Source: Promethearchaeota archaeon
Lineage (GTDB): Archaea > Asgardarchaeota > Lokiarchaeia > Sigyniarchaeales > SOKP01
Reading direction: 5' to 3'
Length of the DNA stretch: 35,551 nt
NCBI GenBank assembly: GCA_008080765.1
Contig: SHMU01000017.1
Location: 1-35,551, forward strand
Notes under the pieces: model-generated
Told to the model about the DNA's origin: nothing
Databases searched by the model: none
Seen by the model: only the letters and a program-made list of their open reading frames with translations
Made by a program: the position numbers and the translations under genes
In this document: positions 8,904 through 16,610 of the stretch, piece by piece
Layout of the letters: every line of letters begins with the position of its first letter
How positions within the stretch are numbered: position 1 is the stretch's first letter

Positions 8904-9365
8904 ATGGGTATTGCTTCTTATACTATACCAAAAAAAAATCGGCATGACATCTTGAAATATACAAAAGAAGCTCACAAAGTGTATTCCTTGCATTAGCACC
9001 TCTTCTTCGTGGTTAAATACCGACAAAACGTGTTTGTAGAGAATCATGAACTCATCAAGTTCATGAAAGCCACGTTCAAGGACATTTCGGAGGAATACGG
9101 GGTGGATATAGAGGAAATGGAATGCCGAACGGATCACATTCACGTATTGGTATCTACCAAACCCACCTTGAACATGCCGAGCTACATTAACGCGTTAAAG
9201 GGGCGTTCTTCACGTTACGTGAGGAAACCCTTTCACGATTTCTTCAAATACAAGCTCTGGGGCAACCACTTTTGGTCTCCAAGCTATTTCATCGCCACGA
9301 CAGGTAACGTGTCCATTGATGTCTTGAAACACTACATTGAGAACCAGAACAGGAGGTACAACTGA
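8904..9365 (+). pseudogene. tnpA: IS200/IS605 Y1 transposase TnpA, interrupted by TAG
   Basis: A single-strand DNA transposase reading frame of 154 codons. Codons 1-30 start at ATG 8904, end '...AHKVYSLH', and are followed by TAG at 8994-8996. The frame then continues 'HLFFVVKYRQNVF', which is the expected family sequence, so the TAG replaces a single residue, most simply a Tyr codon (TAT/TAC). The HUH motif is 'DHIHVLV', and the catalytic Tyr is in 'LKHYIENQN' near the C-terminus. GTG 9009 could start a shortened product lacking the first strand of the fold. The TAG could be a nonsense mutation, a read-through site, or pyrrolysine, but nothing in the window supports the last. tnpB starts 2 bases after the stop. 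Confidence 0.85.
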
Positions 9366-9367
9366 CG

Positions 9368-10684
9368 ATGATTGAGGCAATAAAGATCAGGATATATCCA
9401 ATCAAGAAGCAACGGACGAAGTTGAACAAGACATTAGGTAGCGGTCGATTCCTCTATAATAAGATGTTAGAGGAGAGAAACGAGGTGTACGAGCGGTTAA
9501 AAGACGATAAAGAGGCATTATACCACTACACATACAAGACAGAAAAACAATACAAGCAAGAGTTTCTATTCCTCAAGGAAGCCAATTCACGGGCACTTCA
9601 AAACAAGACGCGAAACCTGATCACCGCGTTTCACAATTTTTGCGAGGGTTTAAACATCCCGCGAAAAGTAGGACATCCTAAATTCAAGTCCAAGAAAGGC
9701 GTGCAGAAATACACTAACGATAATGTCAACAACAACATTAAAATGGACTTCACGCGACATAAGATCAAGCTTCCGAAGGTATCGTGGATTTCCTTTCGGG
9801 ATGACAGGGTGTTTTCGGGAAAGATAAGGCACGTCACGGTGAGCAGGACAAGGACTAACCAGTATTTTGTTGCCATCACGCTGAAAGCTCAAGACGATGC
9901 AGAGCCAAAAAATACGATACATGAAAAGGACATTGCGGCGTTCGACATGTCGGCGAAAGACTTTTTGGTCAATGATGCGGTTCGCATGAAAAACCCGCGA
10001 TTCTATCGTTCGGTGGAAAAGAAACCCAAGCATCCTCACAGAAACCTATCGCGGAAGCAGAAAGGCTCCAAGAATTGGGAAAAGGCGAGGTTAGAATTAG
10101 CCACACACTATGAAAAGATATACAACCAAAAGAAGGATTGGACGCACAAGACCACCCGTGACTTGGTCAATAAATACGATGTCATCGTCTTGGAAACCCT
10201 CAACATCAAGGGCATGCAGAAGTTCAATTCAGGCTTGTCCAAATCGGTCACGTTAGATTTTTCGTGGCATCAATTCAAAACCTATGTAGAATATAAAATG
10301 AAATGGACGGGAAAGCACTTCATTCAAGTGAAATGGAATTTTCCTTCGAGCAAGAAATGTTCACACTGCGGTCAGATAACCAATGACCTTCCATTAGATG
10401 TTAGAGTGTGGACGTGTTCCACTTGCAGAACAACGCATGATAGAGACCTCAACGCCTCCATCAAATTGAAAGTCGGAGGAATCCGCATCTTAAAAGAAGA
10501 GAAACACATCACGATCATCCATGATGATAAAAATACCGCCGGGATGGCGGAAAGTCAAGCCTTTGGAGACGATGTAAGACCTGTCGCTATTCTTCAGAAT
10601 GCGTGCAGGCGGTTTTCAATGAGGAAGGAAGCTCACACCTACGGGAAGGATTTACACGAATCTCCTTCCTTTAGGAAGGAGTAG
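9368..10684 (+). CDS. tnpB: TnpB RNA-guided nuclease of IS element 1
   Basis: A 438-residue TnpB. The N-terminal helix-turn-helix-like and WED-type region starts 'AIKIRIYPIKKQRTKLNKTLG'. The RuvC-like centre is Asp193 in 'AAFDMSAKDFLV', Glu276 in 'VIVLETLNIKGMQKF' and Asp358/Asp360 in 'THDRDLNAS'. The four-Cys zinc finger is 'CSHCGQIT...WTCSTC' (about 336-354). All catalytic residues are intact and the frame is uninterrupted. TnpB enzymes cut DNA next to a transposon-specific motif using an omega RNA made from the 3' end of their gene and the right transposon end. The tail beyond residue 370 is less protein-like and overlaps a conserved hairpin. Predicted guide: the bases just after 10689. 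Confidence 0.93.
   Translation: MIEAIKIRIYPIKKQRTKLNKTLGSGRFLYNKMLEERNEVYERLKDDKEALYHYTYKTEKQYKQEFLFLKEANSRALQNKTRNLITAFHNFCEGLNIPRKVGHPKFKSKKGVQKYTNDNVNNNIKMDFTRHKIKLPKVSWISFRDDRVFSGKIRHVTVSRTRTNQYFVAITLKAQDDAEPKNTIHEKDIAAFDMSAKDFLVNDAVRMKNPRFYRSVEKKPKHPHRNLSRKQKGSKNWEKARLELATHYEKIYNQKKDWTHKTTRDLVNKYDVIVLETLNIKGMQKFNSGLSKSVTLDFSWHQFKTYVEYKMKWTGKHFIQVKWNFPSSKKCSHCGQITNDLPLDVRVWTCSTCRTTHDRDLNASIKLKVGGIRILKEEKHITIIHDDKNTAGMAESQAFGDDVRPVAILQNACRRFSMRKEAHTYGKDLHESPSFRKE
10536..10550 (+). ncRNA. Putative omega-RNA hairpin in the tnpB 3' region (element 1)
   Basis: A 5-bp stem CCGCC/GGCGG with loop GGGAT, inside the tnpB tail. In element 2 the same position (30692-30706) holds CCGTAG/CTACGG, so both strands of the stem differ while pairing is kept. 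Flanks on both sides are conserved between elements (ATCCATGATGATA before, GGAAAGTCA or GGGAAGTCA after). The full RNA probably runs from about here to the right end at 10689. Confidence 0.6.
10662..10681. repeat. Right-end hairpin of IS element 1
   Basis: An 8-bp perfect stem CTCCTTCC/GGAAGGAG with TTTA loop, directly abutting the tnpB stop codon (10682-10684) and 8 bases from the proposed TCAA cleavage site. The shared border GAGTAGTTCAA also occurs at the end of element 2. Confidence 0.85.
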
Positions 10685-10689
10685 TTCAA

Positions 10690-11355
10690 CAGGAGTAATC
10701 ATTAATACCTTTTGAAACAAAAAAAAAGGATAATAGGGTGTTCACTGAAACAACTTGTTATTGTGCATTGTTTCAATGATTCAAAGCGGATATTTTGTGG
10801 AGCTCTCCAGCTTAGCATCTCAATTGTATCTTGATATTCGATGTAAAAGTGTAATTAGAGATTAAAGCAGTACAATCTTCTTCAATTGGTATCTGTACCT
10901 CTTGATATCAGTATTTCAAAGATCCTTGCAATAAAAATATCCGAGAAGTGATGAGGTTTGATGTGAATATTAATTTTAGATGAATCTGAGGTTGTTTTTC
11001 ACAGTAAATAGAAACATGTACCATAGATATTTCTGGTAAGAGATGAGAGACTTCTTGTTATTAAGCAGTATATATCAAAAATGTCGGCAAGTTTACCCGA
11101 ACTAAACCAACTATATGTCTCATTGATACGGAATTATTATTAAACCGATGCAATAAATTTCCTATTATCCATATATAATATTCAAATCGTAGTATTTAAA
11201 TGTTATGACAATTATCTAAAAATACTATTATATTACTAACAATTTAAAGATAAAACAAATTTAAAAAGCATAAGCCGTATAATTTCTATAATAATAAAAG
11301 TTATTATAGAATCTCATATTAAAATATTAATTAGCTAACTTAGTGATGAACCACA
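10690..11355. other. Gene-poor stretch after IS element 1
   Basis: No intact gene was found in these 666 bases. An A-run at 10719-10727 would be a T-tract on the minus strand. On the minus strand from 11123 to 10812 one frame of 104 codons starts with ATG and reads on through a tandem TAA TAA (11058-11063) and a TGA (10908-10910). Its last third, 'EVQIPIEEDCTALISNYTF', looks protein-like, so it may be a decayed gene, but chance cannot be excluded in AT-rich DNA. The last 150 bases are very AT-rich and should carry the promoter of the next gene. Confidence 0.5.
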
Positions 11356-11745
11356 TTGGAATCAGCAAATATTCAAATAATAATCCAATTTTATGGAATT
11401 GGAAATTTAAAAGCAAAATTAGTTAGACACCACGCGCCATTAAGTGCTGATGCGATCATCGATAAATTACCATTAGTGCTTCGAGGAAGATTTGGTCCGA
11501 CATTTAAATCAAAACAATATTGGACACTTCCAGGAGTAGAAATTTATAAGGGATTAAATACCAATGCCCATAAAAAAGTAAAAAAGGGAGCTATTGTATA
11601 TAATCCAAAGACGGATGAATTAATGATAATATTGGAAGATCAAGAACTTCCAACTAAAGTAAATTTAATTGGTGAAGTTGAAATAAATCTCGAGCTTGTT
11701 TTAAAAGCAAGAAATGGGTTGAATACCAAAATTGCTCCCATATAA
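11356..11745 (+). CDS. Cyclophilin-like (TM1367-type) protein
   Basis: A 129-residue protein resembling the cyclophilin-like TM1367 family. Recognisable phrases are 'KLVRHHAPLSADAIIDKLPLVLRGR' (about 20-44), then 'VEIYKGLN..AHKKVKKGAIVYNPKTDELMIIL' (about 62-93). The family fold is a small beta barrel related to cyclophilin, found in archaea and bacteria, with no proven prolyl isomerase activity. The TTG start is used because an in-frame TGA lies three codons upstream and no ATG falls before the conserved region. A TATA-like AT-rich region lies upstream. Its role here is unknown. Confidence 0.6.
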   Translation: MESANIQIIIQFYGIGNLKAKLVRHHAPLSADAIIDKLPLVLRGRFGPTFKSKQYWTLPGVEIYKGLNTNAHKKVKKGAIVYNPKTDELMIILEDQELPTKVNLIGEVEINLELVLKARNGLNTKIAPI

Positions 11746-11911
11746 GAAGAAGTATAAGAATATTGGAGTGAACTGAGTATCTTCAAGAAAGGAATATGTT
11801 GTAAAAATCGAGCATAACTTCTTAGATTATGAATCATTACTAACATCAAATAATACTAAGTTAAATTAAAAAGAGCAAAAAAGAAAGCAGAAAAGGAGAA
11901 AAAATTCTGAA

Positions 11912-12754
11912 ATGGCGGCTTCAAAAAGATTGAATATCTTATTCTTACTACTATTTGTATTTACTTTTATTTATCTAGTTTGCATTGTTCTCTTCCCTGA
12001 GTTTCAAAAACTAATCATTGATGCTCGTGAATTTTTTACTATCTTCATTTATGAAACAAATTATTTTATAGCACTAATATTTGTACTTATTGTGTGTCTT
12101 ATTGGTAATCTCTCATTTGGATTTCCCATTCCCTATCCATTTATCTTATTTCAGATCTCTAATTCTATTTATCAAAATTATAGTCATTTAAATATATTCA
12201 CAGGACCTTTTACTTTAATATATCCGTTCTGGCTCCAGATCCTAGGACTTACCTTAGCGGGAGGGTTGGGAAGTGCATGCGGTGAAATACTGAGTTATAT
12301 CATCGGATGGAAAGCAAAATCTATTGTGGGGAAAAAACAGTCTCAAGTAATCCGAAATATAGAAGGTTTTGGAAAACTTGTATTAAAAAATCCTAAAAGA
12401 AGCTATTTTTACATCTTTCTCTTTGCTGCATTACCCCTTCCAGATGATCCATTATGGGCAAGCATTGGTTTTACGGTTAAAAATGAAGATAATTATAAAT
12501 TTTCTTTTATCTCATCAATTATTGCAGCTTGGATGGGTAAAAATCTGACGACTCTTTTCTATTGTATGTTACCAATTCTAATTGCTCTAGGACTTGCCAA
12601 TGCGGGAATTGAGATAGATGATACATCAAGTATTATTACAGAAGCTATATTTCTTCTATTTACGATCTTTCTTATGTATATGATTATGGCATTCAATTGG
12701 GAGAGATTCTTAGAGGAAAAGGGGAATGAGATGATAAATTTTAATTCTAAGTGA
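11912..12754 (+). CDS. VTT/DedA-like membrane protein
   Basis: A 280-residue integral membrane protein. Hydrophobic segments lie near residues 8-28, 45-75, 105-130, 165-180, 195-225 and 245-268. Between them, 'GGLGSACGEILSYIIGWKAKS' and 'FAALPLPDDPLWASIGFT' have the pattern of the VTT (SNARE-associated, DedA/TMEM41-like) domain, which holds re-entrant loops and conserved Gly/Pro. VTT proteins are linked to lipid scrambling or transport. The function here is inference from the fold pattern. The start is ATG and the N-terminus is a hydrophobic helix. It stands alone, with no operon partner. Confidence 0.65.
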   Translation: MAASKRLNILFLLLFVFTFIYLVCIVLFPEFQKLIIDAREFFTIFIYETNYFIALIFVLIVCLIGNLSFGFPIPYPFILFQISNSIYQNYSHLNIFTGPFTLIYPFWLQILGLTLAGGLGSACGEILSYIIGWKAKSIVGKKQSQVIRNIEGFGKLVLKNPKRSYFYIFLFAALPLPDDPLWASIGFTVKNEDNYKFSFISSIIAAWMGKNLTTLFYCMLPILIALGLANAGIEIDDTSSIITEAIFLLFTIFLMYMIMAFNWERFLEEKGNEMINFNSK

Positions 12755-13047
12755 TTATCTCTAGTCTATAAACTCTGGGTTATTAATAATAAGCAGATTT
12801 TTAAGGGCTATTAGTTGTAATTCCTCTTAGTTACTTTTTGAGATGGCTTCATCGAAAATCTGAATTGTATCAAGTATTAAGTTTGCATTTTTTAATCTAA
12901 GTCGAATCTAAAAATGAGGGGCTTATTAATTTAAGAAGAATTATCCTAGAATATATGTTCCTATCATGAATTAAGTAAGGTGATACCTCATTTTGAAAAA
13001 TGATGCTTTATTTTACTTTACTAAATATGATGGCGATGCTTCTTATG

Positions 13048-13215
13048 CTACTCAGAAGAATTTTCTAAGCAGTTCTTACACACAAATACCACTTTTCGCT
13101 TCTTTTCAGAGTTCTCATCATAATAGATCCGCTTATAAATATAATTCGAACATTTCTCACATACGGCGGGAGTCCTAGTTTCTTCCAATAATGGTCCTAA
13201 TTTATCGAATGTCAA
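13048..13215 (-). CDS. Small zinc-ribbon protein downstream of the Alba gene
   Basis: A 55-residue protein starting at TTG 13215. It has C-x2-C in 'TPAVCEKCSNYIYKR' (residues 19 and 22) and a second C-x2-C in 'VVFVCKNCLENSSE' (46 and 49), the spacing of a zinc ribbon. Between them is a basic linker 'SEKKRKVV'. It begins 9 bases after the stop of the Alba-like gene, so the two are probably one operon. The ORF on the opposite strand at 12993-13178 is its shadow. Possible roles are RNA or DNA binding, by analogy with other archaeal zinc-ribbon microproteins; no specific family was recognised. Confidence 0.65.
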   Translation of the reverse strand: MTFDKLGPLLEETRTPAVCEKCSNYIYKRIYYDENSEKKRKVVFVCKNCLENSSE

Positions 13216-13224
13216 TATTTTCGT

Positions 13225-13527
13225 TCACAGTTTTTTGGAAATTTCAATTTCGATTTGGGATATAATATCATTAAATTTATCTTTTCGTTTTTGATATCTT
13301 TTTCCTTTTCTATAAAAGGGACGACTTCCTAAGGTGATGTCCGAAATCTCAATTGCGGGCCCCATTCTCTGGCGTAATATTTCCGCAATCTCAACCGCTG
13401 TTGATATTTCTTTTCCTTCTCCGCAGATCAAAACGGAGTCTTTTCCACCGCTTAAGGCAAAAATTGCAGTTTTAATGCAATCATTTTTTTCTGCCCGCTT
13501 TCTAATTTTAATAATTGAGTTATTCAT
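13225..13527 (-). CDS. alba: Alba-family nucleic-acid-binding protein
   Basis: A 100-residue protein of the Alba/Rpp20 superfamily, chromatin and RNA-binding proteins of archaea. Typical sequence runs 'DSVLICGEGKEISTAVEIAEILRQRMGPAIEISDITLGS' (about 30-68), with a short basic insert 'FYRKGKRYQKRKDK' and a final strand 'ISQIEIEISKKL'. The insert is longer and more basic than in classical Alba, so an RNA-binding or RNase P-type role is possible. ATG 13527 gives the normal family length; the longer frame from TTG 13566 adds an unlikely hydrophobic extension. It is followed by a zinc-ribbon gene. Confidence 0.8.
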   Translation of the reverse strand: MNNSIIKIRKRAEKNDCIKTAIFALSGGKDSVLICGEGKEISTAVEIAEILRQRMGPAIEISDITLGSRPFYRKGKRYQKRKDKFNDIISQIEIEISKKL

Positions 13528-13776
13528 ACTATAGAATCCTATCAAAAAATAGATTATTTTGTACAATTTTAAGAAATACGGTAACTAAAACTAAATTTCT
13601 CAAATATTTATTATAATTTATGAAATTTAAGTATAATAAATCCTTTAATTATAAGAACCTTTAATCCCATTTATACATTTCTAATTCATTAAGAATTTAG
13701 AAAGGATTTTTTCCAATAAAAGAAGAGATATAAAGTGTTTCTTATGGATTTAATGAGTGGAACATATATAGGAGGG

Positions 13777-14970
13777 TTAGTTTAGTTTTGCAAAGGCGTT
13801 TAGTTCCACTTCATTAAGCGTTTTGGTATATTTAGATATTTGTTTAAAAGCATTATTACAGAGCAGTCGCTCATCAGTACCTAAATAATCCCACCATTTA
13901 TTGATAAATTTCATTTTATTGCTAAGGTCTTTCAAGATCATAATACAGAGATTTTTAGGTTTCTCTAATGAATCTAAGACGTTCTGAATGAATTCTCTTT
14001 TTTTTTCTTTATAGGAGGAGAATTGAGCAGACTCTTCCAAATGGTTTAACGTTTGTTCATATTCTGTAATCTTCTCTTCCAATGCGTCTCGAAACGGAGG
14101 AAATACATATTCAATTTCATCCTCATCGGTATTCCACGTATAAGACTCCTCTGGTACTGTCCATATCGGGTTTTGAGCGGAATTTTTTTTTGGAATAGGG
14201 ATAACTCCATATAATTCTTGAAGTTTAGCGATCCCCTTATTTCTAATATTCTGCTCAACATAATCTAGATGTTTTTTCAAAGTTGTTTGATTTTTTTGGA
14301 TATCTTTGATAAGAGTATGAATCCTTCGGAACAACTCTTTTTTTTCGGGTTTAAAAAAGAGGTTGAGGGGTTCATATCCTCCGGGAATTCCTCTCTGGGC
14401 ATTCTTTAGGTGTAATGCTGCAATTCCCAAAGAATTTTTATTCATCTGTGTGTGATCAAAAATCAATCCAATAGCATCTGGATTATTGGTTTGATATCCT
14501 AACTGAGTGAGTGAATCGACAGGCGAAAAGAAAAAGCCGAATCCTGGATGTGTATGCCACCAACCAACGATAAAATCATTTTTCTCATCTTTGAGCGCTT
14601 TTTCATAGATTTGATAATCGATTTCAGCCATATCTACATATTGCTTATCTTCATACTCCACTCCTGCCCTCTCTCCCGCAACCATAGGGATGGCATCTTT
14701 TATGAAGACAAAGTTTTTCTCGATTGAGCCTACCAGAATTCCATACACTTCCCTCCATCTTTTCTTCTTAATTTCATCGCTTGCATATCTAATCCCATAA
14801 CCCACGATCCTCTTATATGCTTTCCAAAAAAGTACAAAAGTTTTTGCTCTTTGTTTAAATTCCTCCTTCTTTTCTTTATTTAACAGAAAATTGAGAAATT
14901 CTGGATATTCCAATGACGCTTCAAAGGTAGTTTTTTTTTTCTTACTTTTGCTGCTGCTGAATAATTTCAT
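13777..14970 (-). CDS. JAMM/MPN metalloprotease, Rpn11-like
   Basis: A 397-residue protein with an MPN+ (JAMM) zinc-isopeptidase domain at about residues 50-210. The complete active site is visible: Glu74 in 'WREVYGILVGS', and H139, H141, S149 and D152 in 'VGWWHTHPGFGFFFSPVDSLTQ'. The phrase GW(W/Y)HTHPGFG....S..D...Q is that of Rpn11, the proteasomal deubiquitinase. The C-terminal half (about 215-397) is charged and helical, with coiled-coil potential, and has no family match I can name. In Asgard archaea such proteases occur in ubiquitin-like pathways; no ubiquitin, E1 or E2 gene lies in this window. ATG start. It diverges from the UPF0200 kinase. Confidence 0.88.
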   Translation of the reverse strand: MKLFSSSKSKKKKTTFEASLEYPEFLNFLLNKEKKEEFKQRAKTFVLFWKAYKRIVGYGIRYASDEIKKKRWREVYGILVGSIEKNFVFIKDAIPMVAGERAGVEYEDKQYVDMAEIDYQIYEKALKDEKNDFIVGWWHTHPGFGFFFSPVDSLTQLGYQTNNPDAIGLIFDHTQMNKNSLGIAALHLKNAQRGIPGGYEPLNLFFKPEKKELFRRIHTLIKDIQKNQTTLKKHLDYVEQNIRNKGIAKLQELYGVIPIPKKNSAQNPIWTVPEESYTWNTDEDEIEYVFPPFRDALEEKITEYEQTLNHLEESAQFSSYKEKKREFIQNVLDSLEKPKNLCIMILKDLSNKMKFINKWWDYLGTDERLLCNNAFKQISKYTKTLNEVELNAFAKLN

Positions 14971-15096
14971 AAATCATCATAGATTTCAAATTCAAAAGGT
15001 AAATCTCATTAATTAAATTATTACCACTTCACTATAATAGTATTGTGTTTTTGGAATTATAAGTATTTATAGATAAATATATTGATTAGAAAAAAT

Positions 15097-15645
15097 ATGA
15101 CCAAACGGGTAATAGGGTTTTGCGGATTGCCGGGTTCTGGAAAATCGACGGCAATAGAAGCAATTGCAGATTTGGGAAAGATCGTTACTATGGGAGATGT
15201 AATTAGAAAAGAAGCAATAGAAAGGGGTCTTTCCTTGACAGATGAGAATTTAGGATTTGTTGCAAAAGACCTGCGAGAAGTGTATGGAAATAATATTATT
15301 GCAAAACGATGTATACATATAATTAAAAGCCAATCTCAAGATGTTATTTTTATCGATGGATTGCGATCAATGGATGAGGTGGAGGTATTTAGAGGTCATT
15401 GGAGATTTCCAGTTGTTGCAATTATAATTAGTCAACAAAAAAGATTTGAAATAATTAGAAACAGGGCACGGGATGATGATCCCAGCTCATTGGAGGAGTT
15501 AGAGTTAAGAGATGAGAGAGAAATCCAGTTTGGACTGAAAGAGGTTATTGAAAAAGCTAATTTTAGAATTGCTAATGAGGGATCGATTACACAATTAAAG
15601 AAGGAAACAAGACAAAAGGTAAAAAAGATTTTGAAGATTTATTGA
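15097..15645 (+). CDS. UPF0200-family P-loop kinase (dephospho-CoA-kinase-like)
   Basis: A 182-residue archaeal P-loop protein with Walker A 'GFCGLPGSGKST' at residues 6-17, 'MGDVIRKEAIERGL' as in adenylate-kinase-like enzymes, 'IFIDGLRSMDEVEVF' as a Walker B-type segment and 'RNRARDDDPSSLEELELRDEREIQFG', the signature of the UPF0200 family. It resembles dephospho-CoA kinase, but archaeal CoA kinase activity has been assigned to a different family, so the substrate is uncertain. ATG 15097 is favoured over TTG 15082 because it places the first strand correctly. Its end overlaps the convergent prs gene by 7 bases. Confidence 0.8.
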   Translation: MTKRVIGFCGLPGSGKSTAIEAIADLGKIVTMGDVIRKEAIERGLSLTDENLGFVAKDLREVYGNNIIAKRCIHIIKSQSQDVIFIDGLRSMDEVEVFRGHWRFPVVAIIISQQKRFEIIRNRARDDDPSSLEELELRDEREIQFGLKEVIEKANFRIANEGSITQLKKETRQKVKKILKIY

Positions 15646-16556
15646 AGATAATCAATAATGATCGTTGCCAATGATACTTTACTTATTTCATTATCGATAG
15701 AATCGGTTCCGATGATTTCATCCGCACCAGCTTTTAGAATTCGATACTTCGCATTTTCCAGCATTAATGCATGAGTAGCGGTCGCGTAGACCTTTTTTGC
15801 TCCATTTTCCTTGGCAATTTTAATGGCACTTGCCATGGTCCCTCCTGTAGCAATAATATCGTCAGCGATTACTACATCTTTATTTTTTAAACTTAATTGT
15901 CCCGACATAGTAATCTCACCGGTTTTTACATCCCTTTTCTTTTCAAACACGTCCACGGGTACATCTTCTCCAAAATGTTTGGCAAATGCTTTGGATCGTT
16001 TTAAGGCGCCTTTATCCGGGGAAATGACCACAATATCGGTTGCTCCCAATGACTTAATATAATCGGCTAATAATTTCATTGAGTCAATATTAACCGCCTT
16101 ACAGGTTAATTCTTCGAGTGTGTTTGGGGCGTGAATATCCACTACATATAATTCATCTATTTCCATGGAATTAATAATACGGAGAATAACTTTTGCAAAT
16201 TCTGATTCTCCCGGTCGAAATATTTTATCTTGGCGAGCATATGCCATATAAGGGATGATAGCAATTATTTTCGATACACCTATTCGTTTTACTGCGTCAA
16301 TCATCATAAATAATTCAAATATTCGTGCATTTTGATCTCGAGTAGTGCTAGGACCTGTGGATTGCACAATGATGATTTCTTTATCTTCTAAGACTGTTTC
16401 ATCCTCAATATTAAGCCGTAGATAGTTTTCACCATCCGGAAAGGTTTTAAACTCAGTATTGATGCACGGAATTCCTAAACCATTCGCTATTTTTACCCCC
16501 AATAATTGGGATGCGGGACCTACAATGAGAAACTTTTCTGATGATGTCATTTTCAA
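15639..16556 (-). CDS. prs: Ribose-phosphate pyrophosphokinase (PRPP synthetase)
   Basis: A 305-residue enzyme that transfers pyrophosphate from ATP to ribose 5-phosphate, giving PRPP for purine, pyrimidine, His and Trp synthesis. The N-terminus 'FLIVGPASQLLGVKIANGLG' is family-typical. Also present are 'FPDGENYLRL', 'IIVQSTGPSTTRDQN', the flexible-loop region 'MAYARQDKIFRPGES', 'VVDIHAPNT', 'VISPDKGALKRS' and the PRPP-binding loop 'VVIADDIIATGGTMASAI'. Length is normal for archaeal PRPP synthetase. ATG start. Its 3' end overlaps the opposing kinase gene by 7 bases. Confidence 0.95.
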   Translation of the reverse strand: MKMTSSEKFLIVGPASQLLGVKIANGLGIPCINTEFKTFPDGENYLRLNIEDETVLEDKEIIIVQSTGPSTTRDQNARIFELFMMIDAVKRIGVSKIIAIIPYMAYARQDKIFRPGESEFAKVILRIINSMEIDELYVVDIHAPNTLEELTCKAVNIDSMKLLADYIKSLGATDIVVISPDKGALKRSKAFAKHFGEDVPVDVFEKKRDVKTGEITMSGQLSLKNKDVVIADDIIATGGTMASAIKIAKENGAKKVYATATHALMLENAKYRILKAGADEIIGTDSIDNEISKVSLATIIIDYLQ

Positions 16557-16610
16557 TTAATCATGTATATTTCTAGTTATAAGTAATAATTAAGAATTAA
16601 TTTCTTTCGT

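Larger units (their letters stand above)
8753..10689 (+). mobile_element. IS200/IS605-family element, complete (tnpA + tnpB)
   Basis: A single-strand transposon with a Y1 transposase and TnpB. The left border is taken just 3' of TTAC (8749-8752) and the right border at TCAA (10686-10689). These are the cleavage tetranucleotides of IS608, and here they fit the positions of the terminal hairpins. The left subterminal hairpin starts 13 bases inside the left border and the right hairpin ends 8 bases before the right border. G+C is visibly higher than in flanking genes, which suggests recent arrival. tnpA is interrupted by a TAG, so the element may now be immobile unless helped in trans. Confidence 0.85.

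Noticed and set aside
8994-8996. Pyrrolysine as the reading of TAG in tnpA
   Set aside because: No pyl gene or PYLIS-like evidence in the window; other genes here end with TAG in the normal way (the NusA-like gene, both tnpB genes).
9650-10039. A long minus-strand ORF (129 codons) within tnpB of element 1
   Set aside because: Its sequence looks like a mirror of the TnpB frame; no motif, and the sense frame has all catalytic residues.
12761-12907. Minus-strand frame with 'NANLILDTIQIFDEAISKSN', one TAA inside, no canonical start
   Set aside because: Only 49 codons and one internal stop; too short to separate from chance in AT-rich DNA, although it lies just beyond the Alba-zinc-ribbon operon.
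12993-13178. A plus-strand ORF of 61 codons
   Set aside because: It lies opposite the zinc-ribbon gene, whose Cys pairs and operon position are far more convincing.
13528-13566. Longer Alba start from TTG 13566
   Set aside because: It adds a hydrophobic stretch not seen in the family; ATG 13527 gives normal length.
15082-15096. TTG start five codons upstream for the UPF0200 kinase
   Set aside because: The ATG at 15097 gives the usual short N-terminus before the first beta strand.
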